Source of the DNA: Myxococcales bacterium
GTDB lineage: Bacteria > Myxococcota > Myxococcia > Myxococcales > JAJYLH01
Assembly: GCA_021787845.1 (NCBI GenBank)
Contig: JAJYLH010000002.1
Span: forward strand, 124,001-188,000
DNA length: 64,000 nt
Direction of reading: 5' to 3'
A program made the translations under genes and the position numbers. A model generated the notes under the pieces. That model searched no databases. It worked only from the letters and a program-made list of their open reading frames with translations, and was not told the DNA's origin. Below, piece after piece: positions 16,873-25,104 of the stretch (position 1 is the stretch's first letter; each line of letters begins with the position of its first letter).

Positions 16873-19800
16873 ATGGGAACCCACATCGCCAGGCGGTTTC
16901 GCAGGGCGGATGCGGTCCTGGCCGGACTCGCCGCTGCCGGCCTGCTGGCCGCCTGCTCCGGGGGCTTTCCGACCTTCGACCCCTTCGGGGCGCGCGAGCA
17001 CCCCCAGACCAGCGCCTGCACCGCCACCGCCGGCTGTCCGGCCGGGGACTGGTGCGAGGTCTCGACCGGCAAGTGCCAGCCCAGGCTCGCGAACGGCGCG
17101 GGCTGCTCGGCCGACGCCCAGTGCACGAACGGGCACTGCGCGCAAGGCGTCTGCTGCGACGGCGCGTGCGGCGGCGCGTGCGAGTCCTGCGCCGAGCCCG
17201 ACCGCCTCGGCGCGTGCAGCCCGCTCGCCGGTGGAAGCGCCGGGACCCCGAGCTGCGCGCCGTACGTCTGCGACGGCTCGTCGGCGTCGTGCCCGGGCTC
17301 GTGCAGCAGGGACGGCGGCTGCGTCGCTGGCGACTACTGCGACGGCGGCTCCTGTTCCGAGAAGGAGTCGAACGGCAAGACCTGCACGGCGGCGAATCAA
17401 TGCCAGAGCAGCGACTGCGTGGATGGCTACTGCTGTAATACGACGTGTGGCCATAAGTGCGATGCATGCAACGTGAGCGGCAAGCTCGGCAAGTGCACCG
17501 TCGTGGCCCAGGGCAGCGCCGGGATCCCGAATTGCAGCCCGTATGTCTGCAACGGGACGTCGGCGACATGCCCGAGCTCGTGCGACAAGGGCTCCGACTG
17601 CGGGAGCGGCGACCTCTGCACGGGCGGCAAGTGCGTCGGGAAGGAGGACAACGGCGGGAGCTGCGCCGCGGCGGGCGAGTGCAAGAGCGGCAACTGCGTC
17701 GACGGCTACTGCTGCGACACATCGTGCGCTGGCGGTTGCGATGCGTGCGACGTGCCCGACCGAGAGGGGACGTGCACCGTCATCGCAAAGGGCAGCCCCG
17801 GCGACAACCCGAGCTGTGGCCACTACGTCTGCGACGGCGTGACCGCGTCGTGCCCCACGACCTGCGCCCATGGCGACGGTGACTGCGCCAGCGGCTATTT
17901 CTGCTATGGCGGCCAGTGCACCCTGAAGCCGAACGGACAGACCTGCGCGGCCGGGGACGTGTGCGCGAGCGGCAACTGCGTGGACGGCGTGTGTTGCGAT
18001 ACGCCGTGCGCTGGCGGTTGCGATGCGTGCGACGTGCCTGAACGAGCGGGGACGTGCACGGTCATCGCCCAGGGCAGCCCCGGCAACAACCCGAGCTGCA
18101 GCCCCTACGTCTGCGACGGCTCGACCGCGTCGTGCCCGACTTCGTGCAGCAAGGACACCGACTGCATCGACGCCGACTACTGCAAAGGCATCACCTGCGT
18201 TCCGAAGAAGTCGAGGGGCGTGAGTTGCACGGTGGCGGATCAGTGCTCCACCGGCAATTGCGTGGATGGCTACTGTTGCAATACATCGTGTGCTAACGCG
18301 TGCGACGCTTGCAACGTGAGCGGCAAGGAGGGAACCTGCACCGACGTGCCGGCCGGCAGCGCGGGGAGCCCGAGCTGTAGCCCGTATCTTTGCAGCGGAA
18401 ATTCAGCGTCGTGCCCGACGTCCTGCAGCAAGGACACCGACTGCATCGGCGGCGACTACTGCAACGGCAGCGCCTGCGTGTCGAAGACGTCCACCGGCGT
18501 CGCCTGCTCGGCGCCCAATCAGTGCTCCAGCGGCTTCTGCGCGGATGGCTACTGCTGCAACACGGCGTGCTCTGGTGCATGCGATACTTGCAAGGTGAGC
18601 GGCAAGGAGGGAACTTGCACCCACCTGTCCGCGGGCAGCGCGGGGAGCCCGAGCTGTATCCCGTATCTCTGCAGCGGAAATTCAGCGTCGTGCCCGACGT
18701 CCTGTGGCAAGGACACCGACTGCATCGGCGGCGACTTCTGCTCTGGCACTTCGTGCGTCGCGAAGGAGCAGGATGGATTGAGCTGCTCGACCTCGGATCA
18801 GTGTAAAAGCGGATTCTGCGTGGACGGGGTCTGCTGCCACGCCGCCTGCTCCGATGGTCCGTGCGAAACATGCAGTTCGAACGGGAGCGGCTGCGAGCCC
18901 CGGCCCCAGGGCAGCGCGGAGCCGAGCTGTGGCGGCTACCTTTGCGACGGCTCGTCGGCGTCGTGCCCGACCGCATGCAGCAGCGACTCGAATTGCGCCG
19001 CTGGCTACTACTGCGACGGCAGCGGCTGCGTTCAGAAGAAGTCGAAGGGCGTCACCTGCTCGGCGGCCGATCAGTGTGCCAGTGGCTTCTGCGTGGATGG
19101 CGTTTGCTGCGACAAAGCGTGTTCGGGGCAGTGCGATGCTTGCAACTTGAGCGGCGAGTCAGGGACCTGCACCGACGTGCCCGCGGGCACCGCGGAGTCG
19201 AGCTGTGGCGCCTACCTATGCAACGGCTCGTCCGCGTCGTGCCCGACCACGTGCGCCACGGACCAAGACTGCGCAACGGGCTACGCCTGCTCGGCCGGAG
19301 GCCAGTGTCTCGACGCGAACGGCCAGAGTTGTTCGGCCGGCACCGACTGCGCGAGCGGGCACTGCGCGGAGGGCGTCTGCTGCAACGCAGGGTGCCGGGA
19401 CGGGTGCGACGCGTGCAACCAGCAAGGCTTCGTCGGACAGTGCGTGGCGTTGGCCGCTGGCAACACCGGAAACCCGTCCTGCAACCCCTACCTATGCAAC
19501 GGCAAGTCGATGGCGTGCCCGACCTCGTGTACCGGGGACCAGAACTGCGCCTCCAACGACTACTGCCAGATCCAACCCTGCGCGTGCCCGGGCGGGACTT
19601 CCTGCATCTGCCCAGGCATCTGTGTTGCGAAGAAGCCGGACGGCAAGGCGTGCGCCGCGGCGCCGAGTCAGTGCACTTGCACCGCACCGGATCAGTGTCA
19701 AAGCGGCAACTGCGCCGACGGCTACTGTTGCGACGCGCCATGTTTTGCCAATTGCAAGGCGTGCGACGTGAGCGGCAGCGAGGGCACGTGCACGATGGTG

Positions 19801-20667
19801 CCCCTACCCTACGCGGGAAACCCGAGCTGCGCGCCCTATGTGTGCAACGGCAGTCCGGCCTGTCCGAGCTCCTGTACCGGTGACAGCGACTGCGTCGTTG
19901 GAGACACCTGCGACAGCAGCACTCCGGGCCAGTGCGTCGGGCCGAACAACGGCGCGGCGTGCAAGTCCGCGAGCGACTGCACCAGCGGCTACTGTGTCAA
20001 CGGTATCTGCTGTGGTCAGTCATGCGGACCCTGCCAGCAGTGTAATCCGAATTCTAACCCTCCCTACAACGAGTGCGTCGATCTTCCGTCGGGCACGGTC
20101 TGTCGACCGCGCAAGTGCGCGTGCGAGGCCCCGGCAACTTGTGGCTCGACATCTGGTGGCTCGACACCTGACTGCCCGGCCAATGCTTGGGCAAGCAAGG
20201 GCGCGCCCTGCGATGATCAGAACCCATGCACCGGCGGCGACGCTTGCTCCGGCGGCGACACCTGTCCCGGCGGGAACGGCACAGCTGACGTCTGCGCGGG
20301 TGTCCCGCCGTCGCTCAGCAAGGTCACGGTCGACCCGACCACCATCAGTCGCAGTGACTCTCTGACCATCACCTTGGCCGGCGAAGGTCTGGATGCTCCC
20401 GGAATCGTCTTGGTCGAAGTCTGCTATCCCAAGATGACGAGCGGAGCGCCCAACTGCTACGATGAAAACGGTTATGTCACTTCGCGTTCGTCGACCAGCG
20501 CCACGCTTTCGCTGCCAGGCTCGGAAACGAGCGACTACAAGTCATGCAGCAACACGCTCACGGTCAATTTGGTGATGTCAGCTCAGTGCAACGGCGCGAC
20601 CATCAGCCAGAGCACGACGCTCACGACGCGCTGCGCAGGGGGCGGCCAGTTGTGCTGTGTGCTTTGA
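16873..20667 (+). CDS. giant Cys-rich tandem-repeat lipoprotein
   Basis: 1264 residues. Signal peptide (VLAGLAAAGLLAAC) with lipobox. The body is about eleven tandem repeats of roughly 75 residues, each with the pattern CxxGxYC, then QCxSGxCVDGYCCxxxC and CDACxxSGxxGTC and ending in CSPYLCxGSSASCPTxC. The even Cys pattern implies many disulfides and a rigid extracellular stalk. The last 120 residues (from PSLSKVTVDPTTISRSDSL) look like an immunoglobulin-like IPT/TIG domain. Proteins of this style are typical of Myxococcota cell surfaces; ligand unknown. Base composition is less GC-rich in the last 400 bases. Confidence 0.85.
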   Translation: MGTHIARRFRRADAVLAGLAAAGLLAACSGGFPTFDPFGAREHPQTSACTATAGCPAGDWCEVSTGKCQPRLANGAGCSADAQCTNGHCAQGVCCDGACGGACESCAEPDRLGACSPLAGGSAGTPSCAPYVCDGSSASCPGSCSRDGGCVAGDYCDGGSCSEKESNGKTCTAANQCQSSDCVDGYCCNTTCGHKCDACNVSGKLGKCTVVAQGSAGIPNCSPYVCNGTSATCPSSCDKGSDCGSGDLCTGGKCVGKEDNGGSCAAAGECKSGNCVDGYCCDTSCAGGCDACDVPDREGTCTVIAKGSPGDNPSCGHYVCDGVTASCPTTCAHGDGDCASGYFCYGGQCTLKPNGQTCAAGDVCASGNCVDGVCCDTPCAGGCDACDVPERAGTCTVIAQGSPGNNPSCSPYVCDGSTASCPTSCSKDTDCIDADYCKGITCVPKKSRGVSCTVADQCSTGNCVDGYCCNTSCANACDACNVSGKEGTCTDVPAGSAGSPSCSPYLCSGNSASCPTSCSKDTDCIGGDYCNGSACVSKTSTGVACSAPNQCSSGFCADGYCCNTACSGACDTCKVSGKEGTCTHLSAGSAGSPSCIPYLCSGNSASCPTSCGKDTDCIGGDFCSGTSCVAKEQDGLSCSTSDQCKSGFCVDGVCCHAACSDGPCETCSSNGSGCEPRPQGSAEPSCGGYLCDGSSASCPTACSSDSNCAAGYYCDGSGCVQKKSKGVTCSAADQCASGFCVDGVCCDKACSGQCDACNLSGESGTCTDVPAGTAESSCGAYLCNGSSASCPTTCATDQDCATGYACSAGGQCLDANGQSCSAGTDCASGHCAEGVCCNAGCRDGCDACNQQGFVGQCVALAAGNTGNPSCNPYLCNGKSMACPTSCTGDQNCASNDYCQIQPCACPGGTSCICPGICVAKKPDGKACAAAPSQCTCTAPDQCQSGNCADGYCCDAPCFANCKACDVSGSEGTCTMVPLPYAGNPSCAPYVCNGSPACPSSCTGDSDCVVGDTCDSSTPGQCVGPNNGAACKSASDCTSGYCVNGICCGQSCGPCQQCNPNSNPPYNECVDLPSGTVCRPRKCACEAPATCGSTSGGSTPDCPANAWASKGAPCDDQNPCTGGDACSGGDTCPGGNGTADVCAGVPPSLSKVTVDPTTISRSDSLTITLAGEGLDAPGIVLVEVCYPKMTSGAPNCYDENGYVTSRSSTSATLSLPGSETSDYKSCSNTLTVNLVMSAQCNGATISQSTTLTTRCAGGGQLCCVL

Positions 20668-20852
20668 AAGGATGATGCGCGGGCCACCGCATCTCTGAAG
20701 TATCTCTCCGACGCTGCAGCGCCACTCGCCGGCCGAACGCAGAAGCCATCTGTCATGCGGGAGGGGGTCGTCGCCTCGGCGTTCATCGGTAAGCGCGATC
20801 GACCCCGTCTGGGCAGCCGATATCGCGTCGACGGCCTTGACCGATCAGGCCG

Positions 20853-21932
20853 TCAGAGCTCGAAGACGTATCCCGCGCAGAGGTCCCAGGTGACAATCGG
20901 GCCGCCGAGGAACTTGTCGTAGGCGCCGCCGACGCCGGCCTCGAGGCTCACGTGCCGCCAGGGACGAAAATCCCACCCGACCGTCGCGCCCGCCGCGATT
21001 CGGGAGCCATCCCGATGGACGAACAGCGACGAGCGGTCCAACAGCAGGAACACGTCCGCGTATGGCCCGGCTCCTCCAGCGGCGTTGGAGAACGAGAGCC
21101 CTACCGAGAGGGGGTAAGCGCCGGTGCCCAGCGACAGCCCCACGAGACCCAGCTTCCCCTCGACGCTGACGCCCACGCTGCCCGCGGTCGGAGAGCTACC
21201 CGCGCGAACGATGAGCTGTCTCGCGCGGGGCCGCCCCGCCGGGGGCGACGAGCGGCCCTCCGCCGGCTTCTTCGTCTCGCCGATCCGCGGCATCGGCGGC
21301 GGCGGGAGCGGGGGAAGCACGAAGGAGCCGGAGCCGGTGGACGGCCGATGGAGCTCCGCCATCGCCGGCGCGACCCTCGCGGTCGATGCCCCGGAAGCAG
21401 TCCGGACCGACGGCCGCGCGCCGACCTCGGTCTGCTTGGGGGCTGGGCTCCCGGTCGGCGACAGCGACGCCGCTGGGCGTCCCGTCGGGGTCGGCGAACG
21501 GCCGGCGACTGCGCTCCCGCCCGGCAGCGCGGCGGTGGGATACCCCAGCATCTTCCGACAGAACTCGACCCGCTCTTGCGCCTCCCGCACCATCCGCAGC
21601 ACTTCGCCGTGCCGCGCCGACGAGGGGACGAGCGTCAGGTAGTGGCGGTAGATCTTTTCCGCGGGCGCCCAGCTCCTCGTGCGATAGAGGCAGTCCGCGT
21701 AGAGGCGATCGGAGTAGGCGTAGTCCGGAGCCGACTGGAAGACGATGACCAGGAACGGCAGCGCGTCGACGCACGCGAAGACCCGCGCGTCGCCCTTCTT
21801 GTGGTCGAGCAGGTCCTCGGCGCTGCTCAGCGCCTCGTCCGCCGCTGGCGACAGCTTGGGAGAAGCCCGCGCGGGGCTCCACCCGAGGGCCATGGCACCC
21901 ACCAAGGCCGTCATCGCGAGGCGCTCGTGCAT
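20853..21932 (-). CDS. exported protein with TPR-like N-terminus and beta-barrel-like C-terminus
   Basis: 359 residues from the ATG giving MHERLAMTALVGAMALGW, a signal peptide cleaved after ARA. Residues 30-110 look like helical TPR-type repeats (YADCLYRTRSWAPAEKIYRHYL). Residues 115-215 are a Pro/Ser/Thr linker. The last 140 residues alternate short strands (VGVSVEGKLGLVGLSLGTGAYPLSVGLSF, given here only as a stretch of 215-245) and end in Leu after WDLCAGYVFEL, as in outer-membrane barrels. I do not recognise a family. Confidence 0.7.
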   Translation of the reverse strand: MHERLAMTALVGAMALGWSPARASPKLSPAADEALSSAEDLLDHKKGDARVFACVDALPFLVIVFQSAPDYAYSDRLYADCLYRTRSWAPAEKIYRHYLTLVPSSARHGEVLRMVREAQERVEFCRKMLGYPTAALPGGSAVAGRSPTPTGRPAASLSPTGSPAPKQTEVGARPSVRTASGASTARVAPAMAELHRPSTGSGSFVLPPLPPPPMPRIGETKKPAEGRSSPPAGRPRARQLIVRAGSSPTAGSVGVSVEGKLGLVGLSLGTGAYPLSVGLSFSNAAGGAGPYADVFLLLDRSSLFVHRDGSRIAAGATVGWDFRPWRHVSLEAGVGGAYDKFLGGPIVTWDLCAGYVFEL

Positions 21933-22027
21933 CGCAGCGTGCAATCTACCCCCGATTTGTGCGCGAGGGGAATCGGGCGAGGCCCGCCCCGGGGTCGCCG
22001 CCCGAGCCCGCGGCGTCGGAAAGCGGC

Positions 22028-22747
22028 TTACCGCCGCGCTGCACCCCGAATGAGGCCGGGCACTTCCGGCGCGGCGAGCGAGGCGAGCACCGCGTCGGCG
22101 CCGGACTGCCTCAGCTCGTGCACCTGGTGCCGGCCGCTCGCCACCGCGACGCAACACAAGCCCGCCTCGTGCGCGGCGGCAACGTCCTTGGGCGTGTCCC
22201 CGACGACCACGAGCTCCCCGGCAGCGATTTCACGCTTCAGGTGCGCTTCCGCCTTGCGCCAGGCCGCCCGGAGGATGGCCGGACGCTCCTCGGCATCGCT
22301 CCCGAACCCTCCAAAGGCGAATCGCCCCCACAGTCCACCGTGCTCGAGCTTCCGGCGCGCGCCCTCCTCGATGTTCCCGGTGCCGAGCCCATGCACGCAG
22401 TCGCCGAGCGCGTCGAGGGTCTCCACCACGCCCGGCAGCACCTGGTAACCCTTCGCCGAGTGGAGCGAGGTCGAAAGCGCCTCGAGGTACGAGCCGAGGA
22501 CCTCGTCGATCTGCGCGTCGGTCACCCGGGCCGCGATCTGCTCCAGGGACTCCACCGCGGCGCGGTGATGCTGGCGGGCGGCGCAGAGCATCCGCGCGAT
22601 GTGGCGATCGGTCATGCCATCCAAACGCATGCGGGCCAGCGCTTCGGACGCGCCGGGGCTCGCGCGGACCGCCCGGCCGAGCGCGCGCATCCCGGCGCCG
22701 CCCGTGTTCACCAGCGTCCCGTCGATGTCCCACAGGACGATGCGCAT
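22028..22747 (-). CDS. HAD-superfamily phosphatase (phosphoglycolate-phosphatase-like)
   Basis: 239 residues. Motif I WDIDGTLVNTGG (nucleophile Asp7), motif II GLGTGNI, and motif III/IV VVVGDTPKDVAAAHEAG are all present, with a helical cap between motif I and II. The class includes Gph and PpaX-type phosphatases; the substrate cannot be told. It sits upstream of nothing obvious and 130 bases from ftsY on the same strand. Confidence 0.88.
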   Translation of the reverse strand: MRIVLWDIDGTLVNTGGAGMRALGRAVRASPGASEALARMRLDGMTDRHIARMLCAARQHHRAAVESLEQIAARVTDAQIDEVLGSYLEALSTSLHSAKGYQVLPGVVETLDALGDCVHGLGTGNIEEGARRKLEHGGLWGRFAFGGFGSDAEERPAILRAAWRKAEAHLKREIAAGELVVVGDTPKDVAAAHEAGLCCVAVASGRHQVHELRQSGADAVLASLAAPEVPGLIRGAARR

Positions 22748-22784
22748 CGCTCCCCGATGCTAGAGCCTGGCCGAAAAGCGTCGG

Positions 22785-22847
22785 GAACCGCCAAGACACC
22801 CAGAACGCCGACCTTGCCGATCGTGATTCTCGGCGCCGTGGCGGTTC
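22785..22847. repeat. imperfect inverted repeat, arms GAACCGCCA / TGGCGGTTC
   Basis: Perfect 9-base arms at 22785-22793 and 22839-22847 enclose 45 bases that continue to pair imperfectly (AGAACGCC against the GGCGCC side). It lies in the short gap between ftsY and the HAD gene. The arm resembles the 'accgccaag' type of palindromic intergenic elements seen in many GC-rich genomes; only one copy is visible here. Confidence 0.45.
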
Positions 22848-22877
22848 ATCCGAGCCGGCTTTCGGCGAGGCTCAAAG

Positions 22878-24434
22878 CTAGCCCTCCTGGAAGAGCGCGT
22901 CGACGAACTCCTTCGGCCGAAACGGCTTCAAGTCGCCGATCTTCTCCCCCACGCCGACGTACCGCACCGGCACCTTGAGCTGGTCGCAGATGCCGATGAC
23001 GATGCCTCCTTTAGCGGTGCCGTCCAGCTTGGTGAGCACGAGGCCGTTCAAGCCCAGCGCCTCGTGGAACTGCTTCGCCTGCTCGAGCCCGTTCTGGCCG
23101 GTGGTGCCGTCGACCACGAGCCAGACGCTGTGCGGCGCGCCGGGCATCGCCTTGTCGATCACCCGCTTGACCTTCTTGAGCTCGTCCATCAGCGAGACCT
23201 TGGTGTGCAGTCGGCCCGCGGTGTCCAGGAGCACCAGGTCCCGCCCCTCCTCGACGCCCTTCTTCACCGCCTCGAAGCAGACGCTCGCCGGGTCCTGGTC
23301 CGCCACGCCCTTGACGATGTCCACCTCGGCCCGGGTCGCCCACACGTCGAGCTGCTCCGCTGCCGCTGCCCGGAAAGTATCGCCGGCGCCGAGCAGGACG
23401 TTGCCGCCGCCGGCCCGTGCCTTGAACGCGAGCTTGCCGATGGTGGTCGTCTTGCCGCTCCCGTTGACGCCGACGATCATCAGCACTTGCGGCTTCGCGT
23501 CGCTCGCCGGCATCCCGCCCTCGGCGAAGACGCCGTCGAGGGAAAGGATCCGCTCGATCTCCTCGCGCAACGCCGCCTTCACCTTGTCCGGATGGCTGAG
23601 CTCCCGTTTTTTGAGCTTCTCCCGCACCAGCCCCATCAGCCGGTCCGCGGTGCGCACGCCGATATCCGCGGTGAAGAGAATCTCCTCCAATTCGCCCAGG
23701 AAGCGGTCGTCGATGGCCGGCGCGGCGCCGACGAGCTGCGCGAGGCGGGCGATGAACCCGCCGCGGGTCTTGGAGAGCCCGTCGGCCAGGGTGCGACCGC
23801 TCTCCGCTTCGATCCGGCGCTGGCGCTCGAGCTCTTCGCGCGCCGCCTCTTCCGCCCGGCGCTGCGCCGCCTGCAGCTCTTCCAGCCGCTTGGTTTCCTC
23901 CTCCGCTCGGCGGCGGGCCTTCTGCTCGGCTTCCTGAGCCTTCTTCGCCTCGTAAGCCGCGCGTCGCTCCGCCTCCGCCTCCTCCTTCTTGCGCCGCGCC
24001 GCCTCCGCCGACAGCTTCTCGGCCTCGGCTCGCGCCCGGCGGCGCTCCTCCTCGGTCGCCGCTGCCTCGGCCGCGCGGGCGAGCTCTTTCGCCTTCGCTT
24101 CCGCGTCCGCCCGGGCCTTGGCCTCCTCGTCCGCCTTGCGCCGCGCCGCCTCTTCCTTCTGCCGGCGCTCGGCCTGCTCCGCTTGCGCGCGCGCGTCCGC
24201 CTGCGCGCGTTCCGCCTGCGCGCGCTCGACCTCGGCTTTCGCCCGCTCGACCTCGAGATCGGCCTTGGTCCTCACCCCGGTGGGGAGCGGCGGCGGAGGC
24301 AAGGGCGGACGCCGGCGCCGGCGGCGGGCGGCGAATAGCGCGACGATGAGGACGGCGAAAGCGGTTCCGAGAACCGCGATGATTTCGATCGTCCGGGGGG
24401 CGAGAGCGGTAGCGAGGGGCAACGCGAGCGGCAT
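22878..24434 (-). CDS. ftsY: signal recognition particle receptor FtsY
   Basis: About 518 residues from the ATG at 24434, which has a purine stretch (GAGAG) just upstream; a GTG at 24449 in the same frame is the alternative. Residue numbers here count from that GTG. An N-terminal membrane helix (20-40) and a basic anchor (RRRRRR) are followed by some 175 residues of Ala/Glu/Lys/Arg-rich charged helix (65-215), then the N and G domains. G motifs: GVNGSGKTTT (327-336), DTAGRLH (409-415) and TKLDGTAKGG near 490. FtsY docks SRP-ribosome complexes on SecYEG. The true membrane helix plus long charged helix is longer than in E. coli, but similar layouts occur in this group. Confidence 0.95.
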   Translation of the reverse strand: MPLALPLATALAPRTIEIIAVLGTAFAVLIVALFAARRRRRRPPLPPPPLPTGVRTKADLEVERAKAEVERAQAERAQADARAQAEQAERRQKEEAARRKADEEAKARADAEAKAKELARAAEAAATEEERRRARAEAEKLSAEAARRKKEEAEAERRAAYEAKKAQEAEQKARRRAEEETKRLEELQAAQRRAEEAAREELERQRRIEAESGRTLADGLSKTRGGFIARLAQLVGAAPAIDDRFLGELEEILFTADIGVRTADRLMGLVREKLKKRELSHPDKVKAALREEIERILSLDGVFAEGGMPASDAKPQVLMIVGVNGSGKTTTIGKLAFKARAGGGNVLLGAGDTFRAAAAEQLDVWATRAEVDIVKGVADQDPASVCFEAVKKGVEEGRDLVLLDTAGRLHTKVSLMDELKKVKRVIDKAMPGAPHSVWLVVDGTTGQNGLEQAKQFHEALGLNGLVLTKLDGTAKGGIVIGICDQLKVPVRYVGVGEKIGDLKPFRPKEFVDALFQEG

Positions 24435-24525
24435 GGGCTCTCGAGTCACGGCCAGCGGCCGGCCAATGCGAGACGGCGCTATCTACGCGACAGACCCGCG
24501 AGAGCGCAAGCACACGACCTCGCGG

Positions 24526-25104
24526 CTACTGCGGTGCCGGCGGCGCAAACCCGTCCGTGTGGGAATGGCAGTCGATGCACCATCCGGTCTCGTGCGGTGT
24601 GCCGGTGCCGGCGCTGTCGTAGTGGGTCGTCGAATCGTGACAGACCTCGCACGCGCCCTTGCCGTCGTGGGCGAGCCCGTCGGGCGTCGCGCCCTCGGGC
24701 GCCGTCAGGTGGACGGTAGCGGTGCCGCCATTCGGGAGCGCGAGCTGCTCGCGGAAGAGGAAGGCGTTAGCGCTCCCGTGCTGCTGGTGGCAGGCGGTGC
24801 AGGCGAGGCTCTGGTGCGTCGTCTGGCTGTGGCAGGACGTGCAGGCCGGCACGCTCGCGTGTCCCTTCCCCGGCGTGCCCGCCTGGACCGCGTGGCACCC
24901 GGTGCAACCGAGGAGGAGCCTGTGCGACGAGAGGTGCGCCCAGTCCTTCGCGACGTCCGTGTGGCAGGTGAGGCAGGCCGCGTCCTTCGCGTCGTCGGTG
25001 CCGACGCTGGCGACGTATCCGGCGTCCGTCGAGCCGCCGTTCGAACCCGACCCGCACGCGGCGAGGACGGCGAGGCCAGCGAGAGCGATTCGGGCGACCG
25101 TCAT
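24526..25104 (-). CDS. hexaheme c-type cytochrome lipoprotein
   Basis: 192 residues. The ATG overlaps the stop of the GMC gene (ATGA), so translation is coupled. Signal RIALAGLAVLAACGSG has a lipobox. Six CxxCH heme sites are visible: CLTCH, CTGCH, CTSCH, CTACH, CEVCH and CIDCH, with extra His residues as distal ligands. It is probably the periplasmic electron acceptor of the dehydrogenase encoded just upstream, passing electrons towards the respiratory chain. Confidence 0.9.
   Translation of the reverse strand: MTVARIALAGLAVLAACGSGSNGGSTDAGYVASVGTDDAKDAACLTCHTDVAKDWAHLSSHRLLLGCTGCHAVQAGTPGKGHASVPACTSCHSQTTHQSLACTACHQQHGSANAFLFREQLALPNGGTATVHLTAPEGATPDGLAHDGKGACEVCHDSTTHYDSAGTGTPHETGWCIDCHSHTDGFAPPAPQ

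Noticed and set aside
17850-19600. Repeated DNA blocks in the Cys-rich gene as a CRISPR-like array
   Set aside because: Repeats are about 225 bases, in frame and encode a Cys pattern; no short repeats with unique spacers and no cas genes.
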